Positions 1 to 13,145 are shown, counted from the first letter of the stretch. The stretch: DNA of 64,000 nt from Choristoneura fumiferana (GCF_025370935.1 NC_133473.1:6240173-6304172); one strand, 5' to 3'. Numbers and translations: made by a program. The notes: generated from the letters alone by a model not told the origin.

Positions 1-1024
1 GAAAGTACTCAGAGGTTAGTTACATTAAGCTTGACTGTAAATCTGTTCACTCTTTTAAACGTTCTGTACGACAAGTCTATGTTCGTAGCTCGAACGTGGT
101 CCTCAGTCGCAAGCATACTGTCAGACACGCACACTGAGACTAAGACAACGTGTAAGTACGAAATTTACTCGTGCACATTGATAATTAGCTAACTAGGGTG
201 CGCTTTCGAGGTGGAACAGATCTATAATCATAAATAATGACCCAAAAAAACATTACATCGATTGTCATATTCGATGGTTGTACCTAGTCAACTTTTTGCC
301 TATTATCGGTTTGCCTAATTTTAGATACACTAATATCACTTAACCTTTATTAGGCTTAGGAGGTTATTGTATCTCATTTTTACTTTAGTAAACGTCATTT
401 TGTATACAACTTACTTGCATGGGTAAAATTTTATTTTACCTAATTTAAATGACCTAATTTCATTTTTTATAAACTTATTTCGTTTACTGTTTGACTGACA
501 TATATTATATCGTCTAAGATTATACGTCTAACATAGGTTCGGTTCTGGCGCTTCGCCGCCCTACCGCGGCACGCTCGGCTCGCGAGCTTTTTGTGGTTCG
601 CAGTTCTAACCAAATCCAACCCTATTTACTGGTTAAATATTTAATTACTCAAATAAAAAAAACAAAAGTTTACTGGTCGCTCTTCTAATCTTAGTAAAAA
701 CGTTATTTGTTTTATGTTATAATTAGTTAAAATAATATTATTCGACAAAACAGGAGTATGAAATGAATCATTTAGGAAAAACGAAATTCGACAAAATAAT
801 ATTATCTAAAATGAATTTATACATATTGACTTAAGCAAAAAATCATTATAGTAAAAGTGATAGGCAAACTGAAATAAGACAAAAGAAATTAGACAAGTCA
901 AGGGAATACCATATTCGATGACATAAAAATCGTTGCTGAAGCACATTTTTAAAGTTTTCATTAAGCAATAAAATACAGAGTGAAATCTCTCTGAATAATT
1001 GAAGCCTCAATTTAAGATACTTAC
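1..1024. other. No gene recognised; AT-rich with one GC-rich repeat block
   Basis: I see no convincing coding region here. A GC-rich block at about 538-590 (containing GGTTCTGGCGCTTCGCCG) reappears in inverse orientation at about 58395-58455, so it is a dispersed repeat, not a promoter island. If the candidate exon at 1025-1102 is real, this stretch would hold its downstream intron. Confidence 0.5.
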
Positions 1025-1102
1025 CGGTCATTATGTAACGGTTAACAAATTCCAGCTGCTTATATCTGCTTAACACGAAACACTGAATAAAGTAACTGGG
1101 GT
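1025..1102 (-). CDS. Candidate internal exon of an unidentified gene (weak resemblance to insect chemoreceptor C-terminal segments)
   Basis: Seen: on the minus strand a 78-bp open segment is bounded by an acceptor (GTCTCAG before it) and a strong donor (CCG|GTAAGT). Read in the only sensible phase (2 bases, 25 codons, 1 base) it gives PSYFIQCFVLSRYKQLEFVN followed by RYIMT. Inference: a hydrophobic stretch followed by KxLExVNxY is reminiscent of the last helices of insect gustatory receptors, but the segment is too short for a family call. I could not find partner exons on either side. It could equally be a chance open stretch with fortuitous splice sites. Confidence 0.25.
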
Positions 1103-1943
1103 CTGAGACAAACGAGACCACATACCTAGTTATGATAACAGGTCAAATGTCCCACTTATCGTTAGAGTTTACTCATGTTTTAATTGTCTTGCAGAATGTA
1201 AGATAAAACTTGATAATACATATTTGCTATGACACTTGTCAGTAATACGGTCTGTCGCTCCCAAATGGACGCTGCTTTAAATGTCTTAGATATATATATA
1301 CCTGTATTACAACCCATTACCACGGCTTTCTTCAAAAGACACGGGTGATCTTATTTACCCTTTTACCTCCATTTACACGAATGATTTTGTCTCTAGCGCT
1401 TGTAAAAATAGATCATCAACGCAATTTCAAAGGCCGCTCCACAATTTTTAAATCTACCGGTCACCAAGGAAAAATTGAACATTGCGTACCCACATGTATC
1501 TGCGGACAAATAAAAAAATGATAAAAAAATAACTTCTGATTTTTTGACCAAACAATTTTGACTTTAGGAATATAAAGAAGCATCTTTGTAAATCCGGAAT
1601 CATCTTGAGTTTCACAATAAATACAAATGTTGTCAATTTAATTGCAATAAAACATGTCCTCGTAACGTAAACGGATAGTTTGGTTGAAAATATTTCTTGC
1701 AAATATTTCTTGTGTGCTACACTGATAGGTATTTCGTCACACAATTTAATAAACACAGCTACAAATTTATATCAATAAGTTCAATAACTTCAAAGATAAG
1801 ACCGAACGTAAATTAATATCCAAATAATTCTCATTAAAAATAAATGACGACAATAAATATGTAATGTTTTTTTTTGTATTAAACGTATTACATTCTTAGT
1901 GGCCATTGTGCAACTCTGTCTCTATTTGTGCCAATATTAACTA

Positions 1944-3230
1944 ACTAGCAACCCGCCCCGGCTTCGCACAGGCAAAGTAAAAAAAAACGGCCAAGTGCGG
2001 GTCGGACTTCCGTACCTATACAACATTTAGACATTAGCAATAATGGACAAAAAAAAACACGTTTGCCGTACGGGAGCCCCCGTTAAATATTTATTCTATT
2101 TTAATTTAATTATGTATTTTTAAAGTGAATAAAATACTAATTTCATACTTATTATTTATTATTACGGGACAGGGGTTGCGACCCCCGCTCCGGGTCGTAC
2201 CTGGTTCAGCAGGTAACGCTGGCCATACAGCGGGGAAATGCGGCTGGCATTATGGGCACATTTGAGCCGGGTACGACGCGGAATGGTGGTTTTTAGGTTG
2301 TAGTTTAGGTCTTAGTTTGTAGTTTATATTATAGGTTTAGGTTAATTTTCTTTTGTTTATTATTAAATTATTAAAACTTGTTAAATATAAATTAATATTC
2401 TGTAAATATTTCAAGCAACTACCTGTTGCCGTAAAGAGCACACCTAAAATATTTTTTATTCTGTTTTTAGTATTTGTTGTTTATAGCGGCAGACATACAT
2501 CATCATTAACCTAGTGACAGACAGACAGACAGACAGTGGAGACTTAGTAATAGGGTCCTGCTTTTATTACCCTTTCGGCACAGAACTCTAAAAAGGTCTC
2601 TAAGCAAGGGCACTTCAAACACATTTTGCAGCGCCATTTCCCAAAAATAACACTCTGCGTCGGCGCGTCAACCTAAGGTAGTTAAATGCATGTTTTGGTT
2701 AGATTGATATTTTTGAATTCGTAATCTTTTGAATGGAATGTCCGATTTGAATAATTCAAAAAAGTAATCTACAGGTATTGAAACCATCTGGAATATGAAA
2801 TATTTATTTGGATAAGGATTAATACAAAGGTATGGATAACGGTCTGATTTTAATCGGCATATCAGTCAACTTTTAAAATTAAAAAAGTAGTTTTAGTGAC
2901 ATAACTACAGTGGTTTCAGATATGGTATCGTGAAGTTTTTTGTAGATTCTTTAATATTGTAGAACGTTTTTTTGTTTTATCATCAATAGTTTCCACAGCG
3001 CATGCGATGAAACATGTTTTATGGCAACTTTTTACACTTTGAGGCACATTATTGAAGTTTTAGTACGGAGCCCTAAATTTTCTGGTAATAAATATAGCCT
3101 ATGGCACTTTGGAATAATTTAGCATTCTAATAGTGAAAGAGTTGTTAAAATCGGTCCAGTAGTTTTTGAGTTCATTTGTAACAAACATTCAAAAATCCAA
3201 ATCTTTCCTCTTTCTAATATTAGTATAAGT
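1944..3230. repeat. Degenerate lepidopteran interspersed repeat, long copy
   Basis: It starts with ACTAGCAACCCGCCCCGG and ends with TTTCTAATATTAGTATAAG. The same start, the GGAGCCCCC motif, the PyPy-rich body and the end recur at 15336-16400. The interior is interrupted by a short LINE 3'-end fragment at about 2163-2390. An ACAG microsatellite lies at 2515-2537. No long reading frame survives. Confidence 0.6.
2163..2390 (+). mobile_element. Short LINE 3'-end fragment inside the preceding repeat
   Basis: In one plus frame around 2170-2300 the sequence reads a short piece including QQVTLAIQRGNAAGIMGTF, which I recognise as resembling the extreme C-terminus of lepidopteran non-LTR retrotransposon polyproteins (RTE-like). 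An AT-rich tail follows. The similar long repeat at 15336 lacks this block, which suggests insertion. The assignment rests on a short motif. Confidence 0.35.
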
Positions 3231-4013
3231 ATAGAAACCTGAGAAAATTTGACTCCGAATTGTGATTTTTGTACGATATTTTGAACTCGCAAAACAATCC
3301 CGTCTAAAATTATATCAAACGGCTATTCGGGATGTTCTTCTTATAATTTTTATGTTCTTTTTATTATTTTACTTGTAAGTTTATTTAGTTAAGGTATCTT
3401 AGGTTAGTTAAATAACTGTTGTCTCCTTGTTAACTGTTAATTTCATGTGTTTTAGCTGATTAAAATGTTTATAGTAGTTCTATTGAACTAAAATTGAATT
3501 TACACTTGAAGTTGCCTTTAAATAAAAAATAGATTTTATTGAATAAACGTTCTGATAATAAAAACAAAATAAATTCTAAAACTTATCTTAAATAAATATT
3601 CGTATACCTATGTATCAACTGTCACTTTTGCTACACAAAAGTGCGATAAACACCACACCACTGTTCCACGGACCCCGATACTCCAGCACTCGTGTGCTAG
3701 ATATCCCCCTCGTTATGTGAAGGGCGGAAATATGATAGAGGGGATCGCACTTCGACTCTACATATTATTTTCTCGGTCCATTTCTCGCACCACTTTCTCC
3801 GTATCGCCCCGACTAGCGGTTGGGTGTATTGAGTTACTTTTACGAAACGTTTCTGCGTTCCGTGCAAGTAATATCATTTCCTTTTTTTCACGAAGCTCGA
3901 AGATGTCTTCCGTTATATATCGTAATTGAATTGAATAATCCCCTTTTCGTGGCTTAATTTTTTATGCTGACATTATTTTTGTAGGTGATCGACAGGGATT
4001 TTTATATCAATAC
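3231..4013. other. No gene recognised; one open minus-strand segment
   Basis: On the minus strand about 3935-3762 is open and reads a charged stretch including ITEDIFELREKKEMILLARN. I do not recognise the family. It could be a degenerate transposon fragment or a chance frame. The rest is AT-rich and featureless. Confidence 0.3.
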
Positions 4014-4235
4014 TATCGAAAATACAAACTGAAATATAGATGCATAGAAAAACCAGAAAAATAAGACCAGCGCTGGGAATCGAACCCAGGTCCTCGGCAT
4101 TCCGTGCCACGTGCTACCACTACAGTCCAGTCCGGTCCAGTCACGGAATGCCGAGGACCTGGGTTCGATTCCCAGTGCGGGTCTTATTTTTCTGGTTTTT
4201 CTATGCATCTATATTTCAGTTTGTATTTTCGATAT
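4014..4235. repeat. Head-to-head pair of truncated tRNA-derived SINEs (large palindrome)
   Basis: The left arm, 4014 to about 4105, is a near-perfect inverse copy of the right arm, about 4148 to 4235. Each arm carries a B-box-like GGTTCGATTCCCAG followed by GTCTTATTTTTCTGGTTTTT and a tail TTTCAGTTTGTATTTTCGATA. A single plus-strand copy of the same SINE, with its A-box-like TGGCCTAGT, lies at 43139-43275. The centre, about 40 bp, is not palindromic. Confidence 0.75.
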
Positions 4236-7002
4236 GGGTTTTACCAAAAAACCAATCTTATATCAATACTAGTTTCCATTGTTATCTTTTGTTAGTTCTG
4301 TAATATAAAGGAATCTTTTAAAATGTATCGCAAAAGCCGTCACACATTTTGAATGCTTGAGCCACGAACATAACAATGATTTACATTACCCTTTCGACAT
4401 CTTCGCTCCTATTGCAATATGGGCAAAAATAGCGAGATAATTTTAACAATATACTTATGTCGTCATCGTCCTGGACATGGTATTGTTATTGTTAAGAACA
4501 TTCATAACATAATCTGGGCAAGAAAAATCTTCAATTACTTTTATGATTACTTTTCAATTTCACTATTGCCGTATTAAAATATCATGCTGCATTATTCTAG
4601 CTATCATCCATATCGTGCTAAATACGTTTGATTTATGATCACCAATAACTCCACCGCAAGATCGCTCATAGCAACAGTCTTAACACCCCATTCCAAACAT
4701 TAGGTATGTAAAATCATACCAGCCACGATAAGTAACCGCACCCATTATCGTATGTAGAACAACTAAGACAGCGCACGCAATAAAATGGAGACCGGTCTCC
4801 ATTTGATTCCATTTCATCTGAATTGTAAATGTTATTATTACCGCATACCCCTCTGGAATCGGCTTTGCGATCCCGTGATCCAACTGAATAATTGCTCAGA
4901 TTAAGTCCAATGCCATTTAGTATGTGAACCGGGGTTTTTAGGGTTTAAGGTGGCCGCATCCTTATACGTTTCGCTAAATGGTAACTTTTGTAAGCAGTCA
5001 GAAATTGAGTTTGTAAGTGCCTGTGTCCAACAGTAGACTTGCTTCGGCTAATAATAGCATACTATTATTTTTATAATCAGAATACGTTTATTTTTATTAG
5101 TTTAGATATAGAGTCAGTTTTGGAAGTTAGATAGTAAGTATTTATTTTTTTATTCTGTAAATAAATTATGATGATGATGATGCACAAAGGCAATCTTATC
5201 CATACTTACCCTTCTTTATATAAATTATAATTATTATACATAACTATTATTAATAGGTATGAGTTTGCTCAGTTATGTATCGATTGTCATGATGAATTTA
5301 GTTTATTAAGTTTGTAATATCACATTAACGGTCCGGTAATACAGTATCGTTAGACTAGGTAAGAAAATGTAAGTATTTGCCGTTAATAACTATCTACTTT
5401 ATGGTTTCTCATAAACTTTTGTTACCCTCACCGTTCTTAATTAATACACAGAAAGCTACCCCATCTTCGCTTGCTATTAATTGGAAAGCTCTTTGGCCAT
5501 GCTCCAAAGCTATATTTGAAAGTTCCATTTAATGATGGTAAACAATATCTTTCTAAAACTTGTCTGACATATTCATTGTTTTAGTATTCAATCATTATTA
5601 AATATACCTACTTGTAGAGATAGTACTCAAAATCACAAGGAAATCTATTGGTGAGACGACTGTTTGATATGTATAACTTATAATAATACTAATGGATAAT
5701 GTATAATTCACATACTCGCTAACTTCTGCCGGCCACTTTCTTCGCAGATAAATTGGTAATTCTACAGATTTATGTATGGATTAATAAGTTTCTGAGAATG
5801 AACTAAACTGTCTATAATAATCAAGTTTTATTCAAATACGTTTTCTAATTTTAGCGTAAAGAAATAAGAAAAACAGGTATATACTTACATACTGTCAGGT
5901 ACACAAGCTGTCAGATTTAAGATGGTTCAACAGGAACTAACTACCTTAATATTAAAAGTCTTTCCTTTGTACCACGAATTTCGTCAAAATTGGTTATACC
6001 TTGAGGTTCCGAGAGGGAAACAACAAAAAACATATTTTTAAGTTTGTTATTAATTAACATAATTACTCACGAAACATAATTATCAGCTCTATATCTCATC
6101 TTATCAGCTTAAATTCTGTCGACAGTCTTAAATAACTGTTTGGTGAAGGTAATATGGTACATGAAATCTTTTAAAACTTGTTAATTAAATGGCAAATTGG
6201 GTCAAACTATACAAAAGACTTAATTCGGATTATAGCAAAAGTAGAATAATTAGAAACCAAGTGGTTTCATTACTTAACGGGATAGATTTTAAAGCAACAA
6301 ACACGCAACGATTAAGTAATGGCCAGTGACAGCGTGCCACATTTTGTCGCATGCTACATTGATGCGTACTAGTACCATGTTTTACGGATTGCCGTATTAA
6401 AGGGTGTACCTTTCCTATACTATAATTATGAATAAACAAAACAAATCAGGGCGACATATACATCGTAAAATTCCGCCCAAGTATAAATCAAATTAGTAAT
6501 TTTTTTTGTTCTAATTTACAAGTAAAGATTTTTTTCTAGTTTAATAGAAAAATAAAATTTAACTAAATGCTTTGGATTACCTTTTTAAATGATAAATTAA
6601 AAAATATATGAAGCCTGTAATTCAAAGACAATACTAACACTTATGTATTAAATAGGTACCGTGAATGACTAGCTGACTGCCTAAACCTCTGAGGCAAAAT
6701 ATTTTAACTTAGGTTGGCATCTCAAATCTCGGAGAGGTGTTTCGATCTTCAAAATTCTCAGTTTAATCGGAGTGGCCAAATTTTCCTCGTTTACGCGTTC
6801 ATAAATTATTTTAATACATAAAATGTAGCATGCCACATTACTACGTCGTACGGTGTGCTAGCAACTATAACAAGCGTTTAATTAAACCTACCTAAGCCTT
6901 CCGTCCACGACGCCCACTGATGAAGATGGATGCTCTCATTCCCCACGACAAGTGTAAATAACAAACTTCTTTGTCCGCAGTGTTACCTGACTGTATATTC
7001 TA
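4236..7002. other. No gene recognised; AT-rich intergenic sequence
   Basis: I see only short, unsupported reading frames and an ATG-repeat microsatellite near 5167-5183. No splice-bounded open segment with recognisable protein was found. Confidence 0.5.
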
Positions 7003-7215
7003 CTAGCCGTTACCCGCGGCTCCGTCCGCGTAGAATTCGATTTTCAGTATCCCGCGGGAACCATGCAATTTTTCGGGATAAAAACGATCCTATGTCCCGG
7101 GGACACAAACTATCTGTATACCAAATTTCATCTAAATTGGTTCAGCGGTTTAGACGGAATGAAGTAACAAACAAATAAACAAACATACTTACAAACTATC
7201 GCATTTATTAGGTAT
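7003..7215 (+). repeat. Abundant lepidopteran interspersed repeat (ACTAGC...CCCGCGG type)
   Basis: It opens with ACTAGCCGTTACCCGCGGCT and contains TATCCCGCGGGAACCATGCA, then CCAAATTTCATCTAAATTGG and TCAGCGGTTTAGACG, ending at GCATTTATTAGGTAT. Related copies lie at 15135-15335 and 36930-37117. The opposite end of the family appears in reverse at 9035 and 10551-10582. Confidence 0.7.
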
Positions 7216-7385
7216 ATTAAATAGTGGGAAGTGGGACGATGGACCTAAGTGATAAGTAATAGTTATTTATGTGGCTGGTGCTTAATGAGAGGCATTAAAG
7301 TACGAGTGTGGTTTTATGAAACGAGCCGAAGGCGATTTTCATAATAAGATCACACGAGTGTTTTAATGCCTAATTATGTATAGCC

Positions 7386-7706
7386 ATAACTTTATCTACA
7401 TGCATATCATAAGTTTTCTATAATAATATGTTCAGATATGGCCTGTATTTTGACTTTGACTTTGACTTTGACTTTGAATAATAATTATTATCTACATGCA
7501 TGTCATAAGTTTTCTACAATATGTACAGATATGCATTGTTAAAAAAAGTATTACCGATACTTTAATGTAAACATTAAGATGCACTGTACTTTTATGTGAA
7601 CATTAAGATGCACCCGCAGATACCAGGTTTCTTAATAAAGGCCATTTGATAGTCGTTTCTGAACATATAATAAGGAAGTTATGATATGCATGTAGATAAA
7701 ATAATA
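7386..7706. repeat. Small element with inverted ends and an internal TTTGAC hexamer array
   Basis: TTATCTACATGCATATCATA near 7391 recurs directly near 7487 (slightly changed) and in inverse orientation at 7678-7700 (TTATGATATGCATGTAGATA). Between them, about 7451-7477, is a run of TTTGAC units. The arrangement suggests a MITE carrying a microsatellite. Confidence 0.5.
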
Positions 7707-8464
7707 TTATGATTGGCAATAGAGGTGGCAGTGCTGCAGTGCACTAAGGCTTTTAACTTTATAGGAACTGGGTGAATAACAGTTTATTTCACTCTTAGAC
7801 TTAGTTATAATTTGAGGACCACTTTTCTCCATGCATAAAGCTTGTCATAAAGAACGCGATGTGACGTGATGATTATTGTCGCAATTCGACATAGGTTGCT
7901 ATAGGTTGTTTCCTACTTTCTCTGGCGGTTGTTTGTTACTAGGTGACAAAGCGTTTACTTGTCACTTTTTAGGGCTCCATAGCCCAAAATGGCAACAACC
8001 CTAGTTTCATTATGATTTCTTTCCGTCCGCGGTGCGGTTCTCATCCAACCCTATAGTGTGGGGTATCATTTGATTGGATAGATATTTTAAAATCATTGCG
8101 GAGTTGTGAAAACAAATTTTTGATTCAGTGATCTGATTCGAAATATTTAACGTTAAAGTGCAAATTTTCATTAAAATCAAGCGTCCCCCCTCTCCCTTTG
8201 AGACTAAACTATTTTAGTAATTTGAAAAAAATCACGATGGTAGGTAGTATAAGTATATCAAATTTTACAAGGAAAACTGTAACGGTTGTGTTTGCTTGAG
8301 AATTATTAGTAGTTTGAGAGCAAATAGTAGCCTAAAGTATAAAATATTACGAGTGGGTCGGTTCTCTTCCTTTCATAATGAGAACTGAATTTGGGTGGTT
8401 CTACTCAGGAGGGACGAAAATGAAGTAATTTTTGGCATATTTTTTTGGCATTTTTGGTTGACAT
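7707..8464. repeat. Mostly non-coding; degenerate copy of the GGGTTCCG repeat at 7970-8390
   Basis: From about 7970 the sequence runs TAGGGCTCCATAGCCAAAATGG-like text, a CCGTCCGCGG motif, then CTCATCCAACCCTATAGTGTGGGG. The same modules occur in the same order at 27851-28418 and 28821-29285. No gene was seen. Confidence 0.5.
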
Positions 8465-8755
8465 CTAACATCTGGTAGCATGATGTACGGTTGTGTGGCT
8501 CTGAAAATGAGCTCTGGGTGAGTTCGAAACGCGTCAGTGTAGTGTGGTTGTGGTGATAGATAGGTTTGTGTATGTTCTTACAGTGTGGAGGTGGAGGAAC
8601 TGCATGAACACGCATATTTTGCATAAACTTGGCTATATCATACGAGTAAGGTCGCGGGTGAGCAAGGAAATTCTTTTAGTTCATCAATATAATTTGGCTA
8701 CAAAAAATCCCTTGCGAGTAGAACCACCTATTTATTTTTTATCAAAAGCCTGAAA
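8465..8755 (+). mobile_element. Penelope-like element 3'-end fragment with degenerate hammerhead-like motif
   Basis: This stretch matches the region downstream of the Penelope-like coding sequence at 45720-45940: CTGGTAGCAT, GAGCTCTGG, GAGTTCGAAACGCGTCAGTG, then GTGGAGGTGGAGGAACTGCA and TCGCGGGTGAGCAAGGAAAT. In the hammerhead-like core the expected CTGAAGA is CTGAAAA (8501-8507), changing the G8-equivalent, so this copy is probably inactive. No coding region is attached, so it is a 5'-truncated fragment. Confidence 0.7.
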
Positions 8756-9034
8756 ATGTTATTTTTTATGTTTATTAGTCTTTGTCTTACAAAGGCCTGG
8801 CAATTAGCCGTTTTTTTATTAATTTTATATCTCAAATTTACTTCTGAAACGAGTTTTACGACTATCAGTAAAATTTTGCAAAGAAAAAAAGCATTTACTA
8901 ATAGAACATTGCCACGTTTTACTAGTTTTAGATGAGTTTTGCTACGTTTTATTTTGTCTCTGGATCTGGATCTAGCCTTATAATGAATTTGTCATTAACA
9001 GAATATATAAAGTGCCGACATTTTTTTTTTTAAT

Positions 9035-10582
9035 CCATACTAATATTATAAATGCGAAAGTAACTCTGTCTGTCTGTCTGTCTGTCTGTTACGATTTCAC
9101 GCCTAAACCGCTGAACCGATTTTGATGAAATTTGGTACAGAGATAGAATACACCTTAGGAAAGAACATAGGCTGTCCTTTATTGCGAAAAAGAGGCTTTA
9201 AGGGGTTGAAATAGGGGATGAAAGTTTATATGGTGGAAGTTCGTCGCAGTCGAAGATCAAACCATGAAACTTGGCATTTAGGCACTTAATAAGAAATAAA
9301 TCGATATTTGTTTGAGCTTTTTTGGAAATTCGACCTGTGAGGGGGTGAAATAGGGGATGAAAATTTATATAGAAGGTCGTCATTATCGAAGATAAATCGA
9401 TGTTCTTTATGAAACTTGGCATTTGGGCCCGTGATAAGAAATAAATAGATATTTGTTAAAACGTTTTTGAAAATTTTACCTGCGAGGTGATGTTAGCGGA
9501 GGGGATGATGCAGTGTTAGCAGAGCCTTCTAAGGTCAAGCAAAAGGTACGGAATGTGGGGTCATTTTGAATGGCTTAATGGCATAGACAGTCAGACATGA
9601 AACATTATAATTTTCAGATTTTTCTTATTTATTGTGCTATAAGAGCTACCTGTATGCAAAATTCCAACTTTCCAGGACAAACGGAAGTACCCTTTTACTT
9701 TTTCTGTTAAGGCGATTTACATGAAAACACCTTTTTAATGACGGTAGCTTTTGATTGCCTTGACTTAGAGGTTTGGTTTTTTCACAGCTTTCGGGACTAT
9801 TGACCTGAGTTTACGATTTTTATTTCAACTAGATACTGATACTCCGCGCGTTTATGAGATAAAGGGTCTTGACAGACAGATGGACGGACAGACAGCAAAG
9901 CGATCCTATAAGGGTTCCATTTTTTTCCTTTTGAGCTACGGAACCCTAAAAACATTTGTTCCGGCGCTTTTCAAATTTCGACCTATTTACTTGAAAATAT
10001 GGGGATGAAAGTTCTTAAGGAATTCCAAACAAATTACTCTAAGGGGCTGTTTCACCATCCATTGATTAGTGTTAACTGGCGGTTAGGTGTGATGCCGTCT
10101 CTATTTGTTTTGTTCGAATAGACGGAGACGGCATCACATTTAACCGTCGGTTAACGCTAATCAATGGATGCTGAAACAGCCCCTAAGTATATTTATCGAA
10201 AATATGTGTAGCTGTGCTTAGTAAAAATGCCGTCTTAATTATAATCCTACCCTCCTAACTTACAATATAGGACGTAAGATGTCAAGAGTTCACTATGAAG
10301 AATTAAGTAGTCCTGTTATGTTGACAGGGTAGAATACACGTCGTATTGCTAAAATGTGGCTTCCCGCAAAATATTTATGTTTTACCAAAGAACATGGATG
10401 GATGGATGGATGGAAGAACAAAAAAAATAGTTTATATTTATAGTAATGTTTTAAAACAGATTATTTTCAGTAAACCGTAGAAGTTACTATGTGCTATAAT
10501 TGGCAAAATAGGTATCCTGAATAAATTCAATACTTCCCAAAGACACTATTCTACGCGGACGAAGTCGCGGGCAAAAGCTAGT
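9035..10582 (-). repeat. Long degenerate interspersed repeat with internal duplication
   Basis: It begins with ACTAATATTATAAATGCGAA and the TCTG array (9065-9090), then GCCTAAACCGCTGAACCGAT, and ends with GCGGGCAAAAGCTAGT, the two termini typical of one abundant repeat read in reverse. A module containing GAAACTTGGCATTT and AAGAAATAAAT(C/A)GATATTTGTT is repeated twice (about 9230-9350 and 9360-9480). A MITE at 10042-10184 interrupts it. No reading frame survives. Confidence 0.55.
10042..10184. mobile_element. Palindromic MITE (AGGGGCTGTTTCACC family)
   Basis: AGGGGCTGTTTCACCATCCA at the left end is mirrored, with small changes, by ATGGATGCTGAAACAGCCCC at the right end. The interior pairs around GATGCCGTCTC / GAGACGGCATC and a TTTGTTTTGTTCGAATAG centre. 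A diverged sibling is at 26430-26575. Confidence 0.8.
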
Positions 10583-13145
10583 TATTTATATATAAATATA
10601 TTTTGGCTATAGGTATCTTACCATTTGCCACTAAAGTATTACTTAATACGTATCTAATAAGGATCTTATTGGCTCAGAGGAAAGTTAAAGCACAGGGCGG
10701 CCACGCCATACAAAATACGCGTTCTTGAATCTACATAGGCATGGCGACGTCTGTACACGCGTCAATGTGTGCGTAAGACACACAGGGCTGACTATCGCAA
10801 AACCCTAGTACTATAGGGTATGTAGGTATGGCTTAGATGTGTAAATAAATGTAATCGTTAATCATATATTTTTATTTAAACCTACATAAATGTGTCTGTC
10901 TATGTATTTAAGCATTAATATTTTAAATTACTTACAATAAATATGACTACAAACTTGAACGAGTTATTTCATGTATTAATCGCGATACTTTTAGAAAGCA
11001 TTATTTATTTACAAAAGGAAGTAGGCAGGGTAGGAACCTCAATTTCTCGCGCGCCCACTGACAAATTCGCGCTTGCTCGCGGACTCATGGCCACCGAGCC
11101 GAGCAATGAACTGCCGGCGCGCGGATTTCACGGAAAATTATGTGACTTTGTACGAGCGACAAATTATTAGAATATGATTGATTTTCGAGTTTTTAGGAAA
11201 TAAATACAAATGAATGTTTTATAAATTAAAGTTTATTGTTTTAATCATTTGAGACCTTATTAATTAAAGATTACTTACACTAAAATATTTCCTTTTAAAG
11301 GATTTGTCTCTGAACATTCGATTGTTAAATCGTATGTAATATGTAATTATTGCTCCCGAACTTAGTGCCGTGCGATGGTGCGACCGACATACTCGTACAT
11401 CGCGTTGCGCGCCCGACTGCTTTCCTGCGGTTTTCCTGCAATCTGCGCTTGAGGGGTGGGGTAACTCGAACCGGTGCGGGGCGGAGCGTGGCCATTCTGT
11501 ACGTCAGTACTATTATATATTCTGTGGTTAAAGGTAAAATTTGCGGGATACTAAGTCACGGTCCAAAGTACCGGAACAGTCCACTTTGTCGACCAACTAA
11601 TTACGAACGCAAACATTGAAAAAGTCGAACTTGGCTCTTTGCTAATGTTGTTTGAGGGTGACAACATATACGTGTGTCTGTAATAACGGTTGAGGCAGCC
11701 TTCTAGACGCCTTTATTTCTCTTGTAATGTTCGTGCGTTTGTATTTAAGTTTTTTTTTAATCTTACACGCCGAATTTCGACTACTTTCATTGACCGGATT
11801 GATAAGTAATTTTGCCTAATAATTTTAGCACCCTAATCAATACGATGTAACATCATTGCGGTTGTTGCTACATCACAATAAGTACCATTATTGAATGCGA
11901 TACAATCGTGCTTCGTTTCTTTAATTAAACTTCTTCAAATCAATACAGAATTACATGAAACAGGAACGTGACTTAATTACCAGTCAAAGATATGTAAACA
12001 AGAGGAATCCACCGCCACAAGCAATGATAGAATACGTGACGAAAACTCCCCTAGAGACACGATTTTGCTCTATCTTCAAGGGTCTTGGAATCTATTACGA
12101 CGTACGTCGTATTTGTAGGGTATCGGTGATCCCTTAACTTGATTAAATCTTTTAATTATATTCTTCTGTACTTATTTAGTTGGAATGTGTTCGGATGGTT
12201 TACGATCCTGTTGCCCGATTGCAGGTGGAATGAGATTTAATTACATTATTTTACAAAGACTAAGTCTATTGATTATTATAGCACACTTACTTAGTAAGCA
12301 CACAACTACAACCCTAATTCTTATTCCCTCTGGGCTTGAAAGCCGCCCATTAAACCTTCTCAAAAATGTAGGTAGGTAAATAGCCATATTGTTTAGAATT
12401 ACTGCCCTGATATCAGGGCAGTAATTTGGTATGAAAATACAAAATAATTACCCCGTTATGTCTTTATTATTAAAAGTCTAGATGACGTTGCTAATCAAAA
12501 TATTTAGTTTTACATAAAATTTATTAGCTGTTAGATACACGAGAAAAACAAACGCATGATGGTGTAGCTCACTTTGAAGTTAAAAAAGGGTTTGGTTAAA
12601 GAAAAAGTCAGTTGATATAAAAGAAAAAGAATAAAATAACTCTCCGACTAACATTACAAATTTTAATTAACTTTATTGAGTTACTAATTCATGAAATACC
12701 TCGACAAAAGCTTAAAGGCCAGGGTGTCCATAACGCAGTAACTTTATGAAATACGATACTAACAGTCCCAGTAACCGTTTCGGGATGCTAATGAGGCAAA
12801 GTTGGGGAATTGTGGCCGTAACAAGGATTGACCGATACCGCTGATTGTGCGCAACACACCGTAAGAGGGCTATTTGTTTTGCGGAAGTGTAACGCCTTGG
12901 AAAATGTTTTTTAGTGTCCGACATTTCTTTTACGGTAGCAAAAGGGAATTTGGTTGTTATTTCAATTTGTCTTGATGATTTTAGTAAGACACTCTCTAGT
13001 CTAGAATATAATATTTATATCTCAGTCATTTTAAAACAAGTCAAACTATTCAATGTATCTTATGACCGCTTACCTGTGAACATCTTAATCTCGATTTAGT
13101 GCTGAGCTTAGTTTATTTGTGTGAAAATGTATGGAAACATTAACT
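10583..13145. other. No gene recognised
   Basis: Two moderately GC-rich stretches (about 11030-11150 and 11350-11500) break an AT-rich background. Both have open plus frames of under 90 codons with no recognisable domain or splice context, so I do not call them genes. Confidence 0.45.

Noticed and set aside
9065..9090. Short direct repeats considered as a CRISPR array, here and at the minisatellite
   Set aside because: Simple tetranucleotide and minisatellite repeats in a eukaryotic genome; no unique spacers of constant length.
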